A stretch of 64,000 bases of DNA from Bacteroides fragilis (GTDB taxonomy: Bacteria; Bacteroidota; Bacteroidia; Bacteroidales; DTGW01). Below, one piece after another: positions 8,123 to 17,488 of this stretch (the first letter of the stretch is position 1; the number at the start of each line of letters is the position of its first letter). The stretch is taken from positions 1-64,000 of the forward strand of contig CAMDBI010000001.1 of the NCBI GenBank assembly GCA_945889005.1, read 5' to 3'. Position numbers and translations under genes: made by a program. Under the pieces are notes generated by a model that was given only the letters and a program-made list of their open reading frames with translations, was not told where the DNA came from and ran no database searches.

Positions 8123-9559
8123 CTTCAAATTCTTCCATCCTGCGCCGAGCGACGAACTGTAATTGGTTTGCGGGTTTTGTATTTTGCCATCGATAGCCGA
8201 TTGTTGACGAACATTTTGCTGGATATATTCCGAAATTTCTGCCAAACTAGCATCTCCTTTAGTTTCTTGTAGTTTTTTTAGTAAATAATACGAAAAAAGT
8301 CCATGTTGCTTTTCTTTATACGGATAAGCAGTTTCGTCGCCTGTACATGCCGAAAGTATAACCATATTGCCGGGTACAATATCGGTTTTAGCCATTACTT
8401 TTACTCCGCGCCCACTTGCAATCATCCCATCGCGGCTATCGCCACTAAAACAAGCATCGAGAAACACCGAGGTCGATAGTGTTGGATGTTCAGTCAATTG
8501 TGCATACAGGTATTCGAGTTTCACAGCTGTTGCAGTATTGGTCGAGTTGCCATCGACCGGTAGCAAAAATGCACTATGCGACTTATCGGGCATACCATGT
8601 CCGGCATAATAAAATATAAGGCGTGCTTTTCCATTAAATGCTTTTGCAATACCATTAATCCATGTTATTTCATCAAGTAACTGCCCGTATGTTCCATTCA
8701 AAAGCAAATGAACATTCTTTTCGGGCAATCCGAGCGTCTTTTTGCAATATTCACTAAATATTTGTGCATCGTTCTTTGCAAAATTTACTTTTATTTCTTT
8801 GTTATAATCTTCATTTCCAATAATTAAAGCAAATGTATTAGTATTGCTGATACGTGTCGATGGAATTGATATATCTACATCTTCAGGCAATTCTACTTGT
8901 TGTAGATTATATGAATTTACAATAGTTTCGACCTTAGAATTGTTTATATTATTATTCGCTAGATTATTAATAGGTCTAATAATATCTTGCTTCACGATAT
9001 AATTATCTTTTTCAAACTCAAAATTTGCCAATTTATTATTTAGATCTGCATAAGCCTTGCTGTAAGTATCTGTAATAACACTACCAGCTTTATAGTATGG
9101 ATAGAATAATATTGTATAATCTTGTTTTGAATAAAGATTGTAATTATTGGTCGAAATATTAGGTATTTTTAATGAAATTTGAGTTGAAAGCTGAGCTTCG
9201 CCCCACCATGGCGAAAAAGGCCAATAACCCGAACAAGGATAAAAAAATAATGCATCCAAAAGCCATGTTCTATTCTTAGTTTCAGTAGGTAAAATATCGA
9301 TCTGAACTTTTGTATCGGGATATCTTTTTATAATTTCATTTAAAGTATTATTATTTTCTAAACTTGATACTATTCTACGTTTAACTGTAGCCAAATTCTC
9401 GTAGTGGTCTTTCTCTGTAAGTGAGTTAACATTAACAGTAATATTATTATTTTCTTTCTTATCGCCAAAATCGGGCATATAACCCCTTATTCCCAGACGA
9501 CTAGGAGTGGTACAAGCTGAAAAAATTATAAAAATAAATACTGGTATTACTTTTTTCAT
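8114..9559 (-). CDS. Caspase-family (C14) peptidase, predicted lipoprotein
   Basis: MKKVIPVFIFIIFSACTTPSR (lipobox); catalytic motifs IFYYAGHG and FLDACFSG. Convergent 9-nt overlap with trpS. Confidence 0.88.
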   Translation of the reverse strand: MKKVIPVFIFIIFSACTTPSRLGIRGYMPDFGDKKENNNITVNVNSLTEKDHYENLATVKRRIVSSLENNNTLNEIIKRYPDTKVQIDILPTETKNRTWLLDALFFYPCSGYWPFSPWWGEAQLSTQISLKIPNISTNNYNLYSKQDYTILFYPYYKAGSVITDTYSKAYADLNNKLANFEFEKDNYIVKQDIIRPINNLANNNINNSKVETIVNSYNLQQVELPEDVDISIPSTRISNTNTFALIIGNEDYNKEIKVNFAKNDAQIFSEYCKKTLGLPEKNVHLLLNGTYGQLLDEITWINGIAKAFNGKARLIFYYAGHGMPDKSHSAFLLPVDGNSTNTATAVKLEYLYAQLTEHPTLSTSVFLDACFSGDSRDGMIASGRGVKVMAKTDIVPGNMVILSACTGDETAYPYKEKQHGLFSYYLLKKLQETKGDASLAEISEYIQQNVRQQSAIDGKIQNPQTNYSSSLGAGWKNLKLK

Positions 9560-9632
9560 TTTTTGAATTATTTTTTTGAGAAAAGTAAAAATAAATATTT
9601 TTTGAGAAAAAATTTGAATCTTATTCAGATTT

Positions 9633-10010
9633 TTACCCAAACAATCCCTCGTCTCTAATCAACATCAATATCGACGAATTAGATACAATGTAATATTTCT
9701 CTTTGTCGAGCTCTATTTCGTAAGCATTTTTTTGTAGAAAAACGGCTACATCGCCTTCCATGGGTTGCACAGGTACATATTTAACCTGATCGGTGTCGCT
9801 TTTCCACGATTGGTCTTCGTCGTAATTGGCGGGTATGGGGTAACCCGGACCAACTTTTATTACAAATCCTTGCTGAATATTTTCTTTTTCCTGAACTCCG
9901 GGAGGCAAAAACAATCCCGTATTGGTTCTATCGTTTGTCGACTTTGGTTTTAACAAAACCCTGTCACCTATCATTATTACTTTCGAAAGATCTGTTTTTG
10001 AAATATCCAT
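9633..10010 (-). CDS. GroES-like co-chaperonin family protein
   Basis: MDISKTDLSKVIMIGDRVLLKPKSTNDRTNTGLFLPPGVQEKENIQQGFVIKVGPG; start at 10010 chosen over 10082. Confidence 0.8.
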   Translation of the reverse strand: MDISKTDLSKVIMIGDRVLLKPKSTNDRTNTGLFLPPGVQEKENIQQGFVIKVGPGYPIPANYDEDQSWKSDTDQVKYVPVQPMEGDVAVFLQKNAYEIELDKEKYYIVSNSSILMLIRDEGLFG

Positions 10011-10101
10011 TGAAAAAATGTGAAAATTTGGTAATGTGCAAATGTGCAAATTATTTCTCATTTCATTTGCAAATTTTCTCATTCGTCATTTTCAAATTAT
10101 A

Positions 10102-10989
10102 CTAGGTATACCGAATTCTCTGGCCTGGTCTTATGATTTTACCTTTTCTCAATTTGTTGAGTTTGTATATCTGCGAAAGTGGTATGCCGTAGCGGTATGC
10201 TATATGTGAAAGTGTTTCGCCTTTACGAACAACATGATAACGGATTTTACGAATTTCCAATACATAATCATAAGTTGCTTTAGAAAGAGTAAATGAAGTA
10301 CTTTTTAGGGGTTGTCCTTCGGATTTGTAATCGACAATATCGTGAGGATTGATGGGTTGTCCTAAATATCGAAATTCTAAATGTAAGTGTGGCCCGGTAC
10401 TTCGACCTGTATTGCCGCCCAAAGCAACTACTTCGCCTGCCTTGACCATTTGATTGGGAATCACTAGATTTTTGTGTAAATGACCATAAACAGTCTCTAA
10501 ACCATTGTAATGTCGAACTACTATGTAATATCCAAATCGCTTGCCTCTAGTTGCCATTCGTACCATTCCGTCAAATGCCGAACGGATCGAATCGCCTGTT
10601 TCTATATCGATATCGATTCCGTAGTGAAATTTCCAACGGCGAAAACCAAAATCGGAATTTATTTTGTTGACTATTGGAGGTACATAACCCGACAAATCGA
10701 GCACGCTGGTATCGGGCTTGGTAGTTAAATCGACATTGTAAGGGTTTATAAGATTGTTGAGCCAAATCTGATATAAACTATGAAGTGGCACAACTGCTGC
10801 AGTATCAAAACCACAATTCGAAACACATGGCAATTCTACAACTGTATCAATATCGATCTCGCCATTGTATTCCAGTGAATCAATTACTGCCGAACGCTTA
10901 ATCTCCTCTTCAATACTAAGAGCTTGCGAATAAAGTGGCGATGCTACGACCAAAAGTCCAATTGCAATAATAGTTTTTAATATATTCAT
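10102..10989 (-). CDS. M23 metallopeptidase with C-terminal LysM domain
   Basis: 295 aa, HYGIDIDIETGDSIRSAFDG...YGHLHKN...GPHLHLEF; LysM YHVVRKGETLSHIAYRYGIPLSQIYKLNKL. Confidence 0.93.
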   Translation of the reverse strand: MNILKTIIAIGLLVVASPLYSQALSIEEEIKRSAVIDSLEYNGEIDIDTVVELPCVSNCGFDTAAVVPLHSLYQIWLNNLINPYNVDLTTKPDTSVLDLSGYVPPIVNKINSDFGFRRWKFHYGIDIDIETGDSIRSAFDGMVRMATRGKRFGYYIVVRHYNGLETVYGHLHKNLVIPNQMVKAGEVVALGGNTGRSTGPHLHLEFRYLGQPINPHDIVDYKSEGQPLKSTSFTLSKATYDYVLEIRKIRYHVVRKGETLSHIAYRYGIPLSQIYKLNKLRKGKIIRPGQRIRYT

Positions 10990-11259
10990 AATCTATATAT
11001 TATGATAAAATAGCAAAAAAAAAATTAATTAATCATTGTTGTCCAATAAAATAATGAGATTCTTCGCTTCGCTCAGATTTACGTGCTTTTATAGATTCTT
11101 GAGTTAAAATAAGGTTGTTTGGCGACTGTGCAACCAAACAATCTCGACTCAAAATCCTATATTACTGATAGTCACTTCAAACAACCTATGCTGAATGCAC
11201 TGGAAGTAAGTGAAAAATCTTATTTTAAAAAATTTTATCGAACAAGAGTGATACTTTTT

Positions 11260-11577
11260 TTAATAAACCAATTCCATGTTATCGATTTCGGTCGTACAAT
11301 ATTCGCGTGCAGCTCTATATTGACCATTTTCCATCAATACAAATTGAGCCATATCTTGTACTTCCGACAATGTAATAACTTTCATAGATTTCTTGCACAA
11401 AAGCAAACGATCCATAAGCTTGTCGCATATGTTTAATGCCAATAATCTGTTGGGGTTTTCGGCTACTTTGAGCGACTGAAATATCGAATGAGTCAATAAA
11501 TCTTGATTAATATCCATCAATGTACCATTGCTCAAACATAATTTTGGAAGATTCTTAGTTTCGTTTATTGTATACAT
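11260..11577 (-). CDS. Small protein resembling a stand-alone ATP-cone domain
   Basis: 105 aa; ...LLTHSIFQSLKVAENPNRLLALNICDKLMD...ITLSEVQDMAQFVLMENGQYRAAREY resembles the ATP-cone C-terminal half. Confidence 0.55.
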   Translation of the reverse strand: MYTINETKNLPKLCLSNGTLMDINQDLLTHSIFQSLKVAENPNRLLALNICDKLMDRLLLCKKSMKVITLSEVQDMAQFVLMENGQYRAAREYCTTEIDNMELVY

Positions 11578-11695
11578 TTAGTTGTTGTTTTTGGCAATAA
11601 TACATAATTGCCAAAGAAAAAGATACATATCTTATTAACAATTGCATGTTTAAACCACTAAAATATCTTTATAATAAGCATAAAAGCTGTTGATA

Positions 11696-11998
11696 TTAAT
11701 ATTCATAATCGACACAAGCCCGATCGACTCTTATACTTTTAACCAATTCTACTACTTTCAAATGCTCTGGATGTTCCTGGTATATATCCAAATCTTCGAA
11801 CGATGCAAAATCGCTAATCAATACAATATCGAAATTGTTTTGTGGTGCTTTACTTGAATTTATTCCTACTTCGAGGTATACTATCTGTGGAATAAAAGTC
11901 TTCAAGGCTTTCAACTGATTGGCCAACAATTCAATATTTTCTTGTTTTGATTGTCCATTTGCTTCTTTAATTGTCCAAGTTACTATGTGTCTAACCAT
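11696..11998 (-). CDS. Dabb (stress-responsive A/B barrel) family protein
   Basis: 100 aa MVRHIVTWTIKEANGQ...LKALKTFIPQIVYLEVGINSSKAP.NNFDIVLISDFASFEDLDIYQEHPEH. Confidence 0.9.
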   Translation of the reverse strand: MVRHIVTWTIKEANGQSKQENIELLANQLKALKTFIPQIVYLEVGINSSKAPQNNFDIVLISDFASFEDLDIYQEHPEHLKVVELVKSIRVDRACVDYEY

Positions 11999-12113
11999 AA
12001 TTCAAGTTTTTTTTCAAATATAAAAATCTTTATGTTAAAGACTTCAATTCATATTCACTTTTTGTTGATTATCTTATAAATCTTACATATTTTTACTGCT
12101 TATATTTATAAAC

Positions 12114-12989
12114 ATGGAAAAGCTTACACCTTCTGAAATAAGGATTATTGAACGTTTTCAGAAAAACGAAATTACAGAATATCATATTTATCTCAAATTG
12201 GCAGCCATTGAAAAAGATGCGGCAAATAGTGCCATACTTACTCAGATAGCCAATGAAGAAAAGGCCCACAGTGAATATTGGAAAAAATATACTCAATTAG
12301 ACATTAAACCCGATTGGCTCAAAATATTTTGGTTTTATTGGATTGCTCGTATTCTAGGCCTTACCTTTGGCATAAAGCTTATGGAAAAAGGCGAAAGCAA
12401 TGCTCAAGTTTCGTACGATACGGTATTGAAAAAAATACCTGAAGCAAAACAAATTATGGAAGATGAGCATGAACACGAAAACAAACTCATTACCATGATC
12501 AACGAAGAACGCCTACAATATGTTGGTTCGGTTGTACTGGGTCTCAACGATGCATTGGTCGAACTTACCGGAGCATTGGCTGGTCTATCGCTAGCTTTTC
12601 AAAATACAAAACTTATTGCAATGGCAGGTTTAATTACAGGTATCGCGGCTTCGTTCTCGATGGCTGCTTCCGATTATCTGTCCAAAAAAGCCGATGGTGG
12701 CGACATTAATCCTGCACGATCGGCAACATATACTGGCTTTGCCTATATTATGACAGTTGCTCTGTTGGTTGCTCCCTACTTCATTTTTACCAACTACTTA
12801 GTATGTTTAGTTGTTACGCTTTGTATTGCAATTCTTATAATTTTATTCTTCAATTATTATATCTCTGTTGCAAAAGACCTCAACTTCAAACGTCGTTTTA
12901 CCGAAATGGCACTTATCAGTTTAGGTGTTTCGGCACTTACTTTTGTAATAGGTTATTTTGTTAAAAATGCCTTGGGGATTGAAGTATAA
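12114..12989 (+). CDS. Ferritin-like domain fused to VIT1/CCC1-type transporter (MbfA-like)
   Basis: 291 aa; N-term EYHIYLKLAAIEKDAANSAILTQIANEEKAHSEYWKKY, then VLGLNDALVELTGALAGLSLAF and GDINPARSATYTGFAYI. Confidence 0.88.
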   Translation: MEKLTPSEIRIIERFQKNEITEYHIYLKLAAIEKDAANSAILTQIANEEKAHSEYWKKYTQLDIKPDWLKIFWFYWIARILGLTFGIKLMEKGESNAQVSYDTVLKKIPEAKQIMEDEHEHENKLITMINEERLQYVGSVVLGLNDALVELTGALAGLSLAFQNTKLIAMAGLITGIAASFSMAASDYLSKKADGGDINPARSATYTGFAYIMTVALLVAPYFIFTNYLVCLVVTLCIAILIILFFNYYISVAKDLNFKRRFTEMALISLGVSALTFVIGYFVKNALGIEV

Positions 12990-13001
12990 GAATATATTAA
13001 A

Positions 13002-13823
13002 CTAAAAAAGATTTAGTTGTTCAGTCTTTTTTGGATGAAAGGTTCCGATAATTATAAATGGGTTGGGGGCTATTAAATGAAAGTTTCGGGTAGTACCAAG
13101 AAAGAAATGCAAATCTTTGGTTTTAGCAAAATCATAAAAATATTTCTTTTTTACATCAGCACATGCTTTCTGTTCGTCACCATCATGACTTTTTTTACAA
13201 TTCCAAAACAATTGGCCTGTTTCCCAATCTTCAATCATAAGTGTACTTTCACGACCCATATCATCTAAAAATACAAAGGAAAATTTATATGGTAACTTGT
13301 TTACTACTTCAAATGGATTGTCGGAATTGGCAAATAAATTGAGTTGTTGAGCCTTTACTTTTAAATTAGCCAGTTTATCTTTGTCCCATTCTCTTTCAAC
13401 TGGTTCAGCAATAAAATTAAGTATTTGAGTTGGCTTAAAAACTGCTAAAGAAGTACGTTTGGTGTCGTTTTTTGCATCGGCAATTAATGAATCGAGGTTT
13501 GTGTAAACGTTCTTTAAAACAATTTCTTTGCGAAGCTGCCAATTATTGGTGGTATCAATATGTCCAACGATATCGATACAATTATCAATAGAATATGGTC
13601 GATAACTCTCTGGGCGGAAATCGGAATCATTTCGAATTAAATCAATTTCAACCCAATCGTATTTCTTGTATTGCTTGTCGTAATCGAGTTTACGAAATGG
13701 AATAGGATAAATACGAACCCACGTACCATCTTCACGAAAACCAGCTGTACAAACTAACTCGTCGTATTTTGATGCAAAGGTTGGATAGGTTTTAACGGCT
13801 ATTAGTACACGTATTTTGGGCAT
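13002..13823 (-). CDS. Uncharacterised protein of the 'VRIYPIPFR' type, coupled to DUF488 partner
   Basis: 273 aa MPKIRVLIAVKTYPTFASKYDELVCTAGFREDGTWVRIYPIPFRKLDYDKQYKKYDWVEIDL; 1-nt overlap with upstream gene. Confidence 0.8.
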   Translation of the reverse strand: MPKIRVLIAVKTYPTFASKYDELVCTAGFREDGTWVRIYPIPFRKLDYDKQYKKYDWVEIDLIRNDSDFRPESYRPYSIDNCIDIVGHIDTTNNWQLRKEIVLKNVYTNLDSLIADAKNDTKRTSLAVFKPTQILNFIAEPVEREWDKDKLANLKVKAQQLNLFANSDNPFEVVNKLPYKFSFVFLDDMGRESTLMIEDWETGQLFWNCKKSHDGDEQKACADVKKKYFYDFAKTKDLHFFLGTTRNFHLIAPNPFIIIGTFHPKKTEQLNLF

Positions 13824-14707
13824 TATATGTGTTTCAATTCGTAACTAAACGATGGATGATTTACTATTGCTTCTGCTAAATGTTTGCGGTGGCATTGGCA
13901 AATATTTGCTTCAAAACAGGTAAGTGCAATTCGCTTGTTTTTACTTAATAAATCAATTAATTTATCTTGATAAGCCTGCGTTTGAGTTAATACATCGGAA
14001 CGATAATGCGAAAAAAGTTTATCGTAATCGGCTTGTGTGTTTAATTCTTGTCGTTTATCGGAATCGATACCCAGTTGCGGAATATGCACAAATTCAATAC
14101 CTACCCCTGAACAAGCAGTTTGCAATTGCGATTTACTAAAGCCAAATTTCATACTGTATGAATTCTTACGAACATCGCACAATACTTTTACATCGTTAAC
14201 AATTAATTTATTTATATATTCTTCGAGGCTCACTCCTTCGTAACCTATTGTAAAAAGTACAGTTTTATTGGATTGTGGCTTTACATCTAATACTTTTTTG
14301 TATTCTTCGGCTGTAAGCTTTTCTTTTGCCACAACGCTATTAATAGCCAATTGAGGATATTTAAGATAAGTAATACGGATAAGTTCGTCTCTTGTTTTGG
14401 TTCCATACATTTGTTTTACATAACGTATGGCTTGTCGATCTCTTTCTTTAAGGTTTAACAAATATTTTTCGTTATCTGTTTTGACCCAATCGTTACATTG
14501 CAAAGCTACCTGACTGTACTTGGTCATAGTTTGCAAATCGGCAGTTGCTTGAAACGAATAACAACCATATTTGTATGGCACGAAATGAAAATCGGGTTTA
14601 AGTTGTTGTTTACTTACAAGCATTAATAGCTTTTGCAGACTTATTTTGTCAAGCTTATTATCAAATGCTTCTAAAAGTGCTAATAATATTTTTCGACGGT
14701 AATACAT
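13823..14707 (-). CDS. Panacea/DUF4065-like N-terminus fused to DUF488 domain
   Basis: 294 aa; N-term KISLQKLLMLVSKQQ...FVPYKYGCYSFQ; C-term LFTIGYEGVSLEEYINKLIVNDVKVLCDVRKNSYSMKFGFSKSQL...ALTCFEANICQCHRKHLAEAI. Confidence 0.82.
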   Translation of the reverse strand: MYYRRKILLALLEAFDNKLDKISLQKLLMLVSKQQLKPDFHFVPYKYGCYSFQATADLQTMTKYSQVALQCNDWVKTDNEKYLLNLKERDRQAIRYVKQMYGTKTRDELIRITYLKYPQLAINSVVAKEKLTAEEYKKVLDVKPQSNKTVLFTIGYEGVSLEEYINKLIVNDVKVLCDVRKNSYSMKFGFSKSQLQTACSGVGIEFVHIPQLGIDSDKRQELNTQADYDKLFSHYRSDVLTQTQAYQDKLIDLLSKNKRIALTCFEANICQCHRKHLAEAIVNHPSFSYELKHI

Positions 14708-14730
14708 GGTGTTATTAACTTCTTATCAAC

Positions 14731-15750
14731 TCAATACGCACTAGCAAACTGCCTCAAAAACCGCACATCGTTTTCGAAGTACAAGCGCAAGTCTTTAACC
14801 TGATAACGAAGCATTGAAGTACGCTCAATACCCATACCAAATGCAAAGCCCGAATATATCTCGGGGTCAATACCGCAATTCTTAAGAACATTGGGATGAA
14901 CCATACCACATCCCATTATTTCGAGCCATCCGCTATACTTGCATACATTGCAACCTTTGCCTCCACATATACTGCACGATACATCCATTTCGGCCGAAGG
15001 TTCGGTAAACGGAAAATACGATGGACGTAGTCTAATCTGTGTTTTTTCTCCAAAAAATTCTTTGGCAAAATGCAATAAGGTCTGCTTCAAATCAGCAAAC
15101 GAAACATTTTTGTCGATATACAATCCTTCTATTTGATGAAAAATACAATGTGCTCTGTACGATATAGCCTCGTTTCGAAATACGCGTCCGGGCATAATAA
15201 TTCGAAGTGGTGGTTTTTGGGCATTCATAGCTCGAACTTGCACCGACGAGGTATGGGTGCGTAACAATATATCGGGTGTTTTTTCGATAAAAAATGTATC
15301 CTGCATATCGCGTGCCGGATGCTCGGGAGGAAAATTCAATGCCGAAAATACATGCCAGTCGTCTTCTATCTCGGGACCTTCGCTTATGCTGAAGCCTAAT
15401 TTGGCAAATATGCTGCAAATTTCGTTTTTTACAATATTAACCGGGTGACGCGAACCCAACACTATTGGCTCTGAAGGAGCCGATAAATCGATTTTGGAAA
15501 CCTCTCCTTCTTCGTTCTCAAATTTTTCTGTACCTTCCAACAATATGGTTTCTAACAATACCTTTAAATCGTTTATACGCTTTCCTGTTTCTTTTTTCTG
15601 TTCGCTTGGCACGTTTTTAAACTGTGCAAATAGTTCGTTCAAAACGCCTTTTTTGCTCAAATATTTCAATCGAAACTGCTCTAAAGCTTCTTTTGTCTCA
15701 ATTTTGAAGCCTTGAGCTTCTAACACTAATTGTTCTATCTGCTCTTTCAT
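14731..15750 (-). CDS. pheS: Phenylalanyl-tRNA synthetase alpha subunit
   Basis: MKEQIEQLVLEAQ...; HPARDMQDTFFIE, RTHTSSVQVRAM, FAFGMGIERTSMLRY. Confidence 0.97.
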   Translation of the reverse strand: MKEQIEQLVLEAQGFKIETKEALEQFRLKYLSKKGVLNELFAQFKNVPSEQKKETGKRINDLKVLLETILLEGTEKFENEEGEVSKIDLSAPSEPIVLGSRHPVNIVKNEICSIFAKLGFSISEGPEIEDDWHVFSALNFPPEHPARDMQDTFFIEKTPDILLRTHTSSVQVRAMNAQKPPLRIIMPGRVFRNEAISYRAHCIFHQIEGLYIDKNVSFADLKQTLLHFAKEFFGEKTQIRLRPSYFPFTEPSAEMDVSCSICGGKGCNVCKYSGWLEIMGCGMVHPNVLKNCGIDPEIYSGFAFGMGIERTSMLRYQVKDLRLYFENDVRFLRQFASAY

Positions 15751-15792
15751 ATTTTTTATTATTTGCACATTCGCACATTTGTCATTTTCACA

Positions 15793-16557
15793 TTATTTTA
15801 TTCTCAATCTCATTTTATGCTCCTGTATTGGGCGACTTCCTCTACCTACAGCTACAGTAGCAATTTTATCGACCACTTCAATGCCCTCAACCACTTCGCC
15901 AAACACAGTATATTGGCCATCGAGATGTGGCGCTCCGCCAATACTATTATATATCTCACGCTGCTTTGCGTTAAATTTATAAGGCTTATAACTTGCACGC
16001 GCTTTCTCTATGGTAAGTTGCTGAAGTGTAGAATCGGCTATTTGAAGATTCGCATTTTTAAACGAATCTATCAGTTGAATATATATTTTATTGACATACA
16101 AACTAAAATTTGAATTATTGATATTATTTTCGACCATAAATAACTGTCCGTCGGTCAATTTTTTTCCTTGAACAATATAAAATTCCACTGGCGACGACAT
16201 TCGCTCTGGATTAACCTGATCGCCAGTTCGAGCTGCACACAATGCACCTCGTTTGTTATATATAGTATCTACAATTTCAGAAGAAATCAATTCGTTGTTT
16301 TTATATGTACTTTGATTTTCAGAACTTTCTCCCCCTTGTATCATAAAATCTTTTATTACTCGGTGAAAAATTGCTTTCTCATAATATCCTTCTTTGATTA
16401 CTTTCAAAAAATTCTTCTTATGTAGTGGCGTTTCATCATAAAGTTTGACTACTATAGTACCCGAATCGGTTAAAATATCGATATATGTAGGCATTGATTG
16501 CGTATAGACTTTAAAAACTATAGTAAGTCCTATAAATATGATTAAAAATCTTTTCAT
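15793..16557 (-). CDS. Cyclophilin-type peptidylprolyl isomerase, secreted
   Basis: MKRFLIIFIGLTIVFKVYTQ signal; AIFHRVIKDFMIQGGES...LDGQYTVFGEVVEGIEVVDKIA. Confidence 0.93.
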   Translation of the reverse strand: MKRFLIIFIGLTIVFKVYTQSMPTYIDILTDSGTIVVKLYDETPLHKKNFLKVIKEGYYEKAIFHRVIKDFMIQGGESSENQSTYKNNELISSEIVDTIYNKRGALCAARTGDQVNPERMSSPVEFYIVQGKKLTDGQLFMVENNINNSNFSLYVNKIYIQLIDSFKNANLQIADSTLQQLTIEKARASYKPYKFNAKQREIYNSIGGAPHLDGQYTVFGEVVEGIEVVDKIATVAVGRGSRPIQEHKMRLRIK

Positions 16558-16684
16558 TACAGTTCTTTTCTTTGGCAATTATTTTCAAACGACAAAACTA
16601 TTTATTTTTTGTCTTGTTTGAAATAACCCTAAGCTTTTTTATCTAAACTTCATAAGGTTTATTATTTAATGCGCAGATAATATA

Positions 16685-16692
16685 TATATTTG
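16685..16692 (+). promoter_or_regulatory. Candidate Bacteroidota -7 element (TATATTTG) upstream of ThiF-family gene
   Basis: TAnnTTTG match 36 bp before the ATG. Confidence 0.4.
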
Positions 16693-16727
16693 CACAATTC
16701 AATTTGAGTATATTAATACTTCATTAA

Positions 16728-17453
16728 ATGGAAAGCAAACAATTAACCGATATCGAAATGCGCCGTTATTCGCGTCAAATTATGCTCGACGAATTAGGCA
16801 AAGTGGGTCAAAAAAAACTTAAAAATGCCCGGGTATTAGTTGTTGGCGTTGGCGGTACAGGCTCTCCTGTACTTACGTACCTTTCGGCTGCTGGTATTGG
16901 CACTATTGGCATTTGCGACAACGACTTGGTTGTCGAAAACAATTTTCAACGTCAAATCATTTATGGTTTGAGCGATTTGGGCAAGCAAAAAGCTATTGTT
17001 GCCAAACAAAAACTCCAAAATTTCAACTCAATCAACGAATACAACATTCACAATATTTTTATTACCGACGAAAACGCCGATTTTCTTTTAAAAAACTACG
17101 ATATTGTGGTCGATTGTACTGACAATATTGCTGCTCGTTTCGTTATTAACGATGCCTGCAAACGCAAAGGCATACCTATGGTTTTTGGTGGAATATACAA
17201 ATACGAAGGACAAGTAAGTGTTTTCAATTATAATGGGGGTCCCGATATTTATGCCATTTATCCCGAACGTATTAATGATAACGACCTCCCCAAAGCCTCA
17301 TCTACTGGGGTTCTTGGTATGATACCCGGTGTTGTTGGGTGCCTTCAAGCCAACGAAGTAATCAAAATTATTGCCGGCATTGGACAAGTTCTTTCTGGCA
17401 AAATGATCGTATTCAATATGCTCTTTCCAAAATTTGAAATTGTAGAGTTTTAA
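16728..17453 (+). CDS. ThiF/MoeB/HesA-family E1-like adenylyltransferase
   Basis: 241 aa; RYSRQIMLDELGKVGQKKLKNARVLVVGVGGTGSPVLTYLSAAGIGTIGICDND, NFQRQIIY, D(C)TDN. Confidence 0.93.
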   Translation: MESKQLTDIEMRRYSRQIMLDELGKVGQKKLKNARVLVVGVGGTGSPVLTYLSAAGIGTIGICDNDLVVENNFQRQIIYGLSDLGKQKAIVAKQKLQNFNSINEYNIHNIFITDENADFLLKNYDIVVDCTDNIAARFVINDACKRKGIPMVFGGIYKYEGQVSVFNYNGGPDIYAIYPERINDNDLPKASSTGVLGMIPGVVGCLQANEVIKIIAGIGQVLSGKMIVFNMLFPKFEIVEF

Positions 17454-17456
17454 ATT

Positions 17457-17464
17457 TACCTTTG
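17457..17464 (+). promoter_or_regulatory. Candidate -7 element (TACCTTTG) upstream of terC-like gene
   Basis: TAnnTTTG match 25 bp before ATG at 17489. Confidence 0.4.
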
Positions 17465-17488
17465 CAAAAAATTTTAAAAATTGCCAAT

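Noticed and set aside
11000-11255. Possible short gene (ORF 11119..11436) or sRNA
   Set aside because: The ORF overlaps the ATP-cone-like gene antisense and has no coding-like composition; no clear RNA structure by eye.
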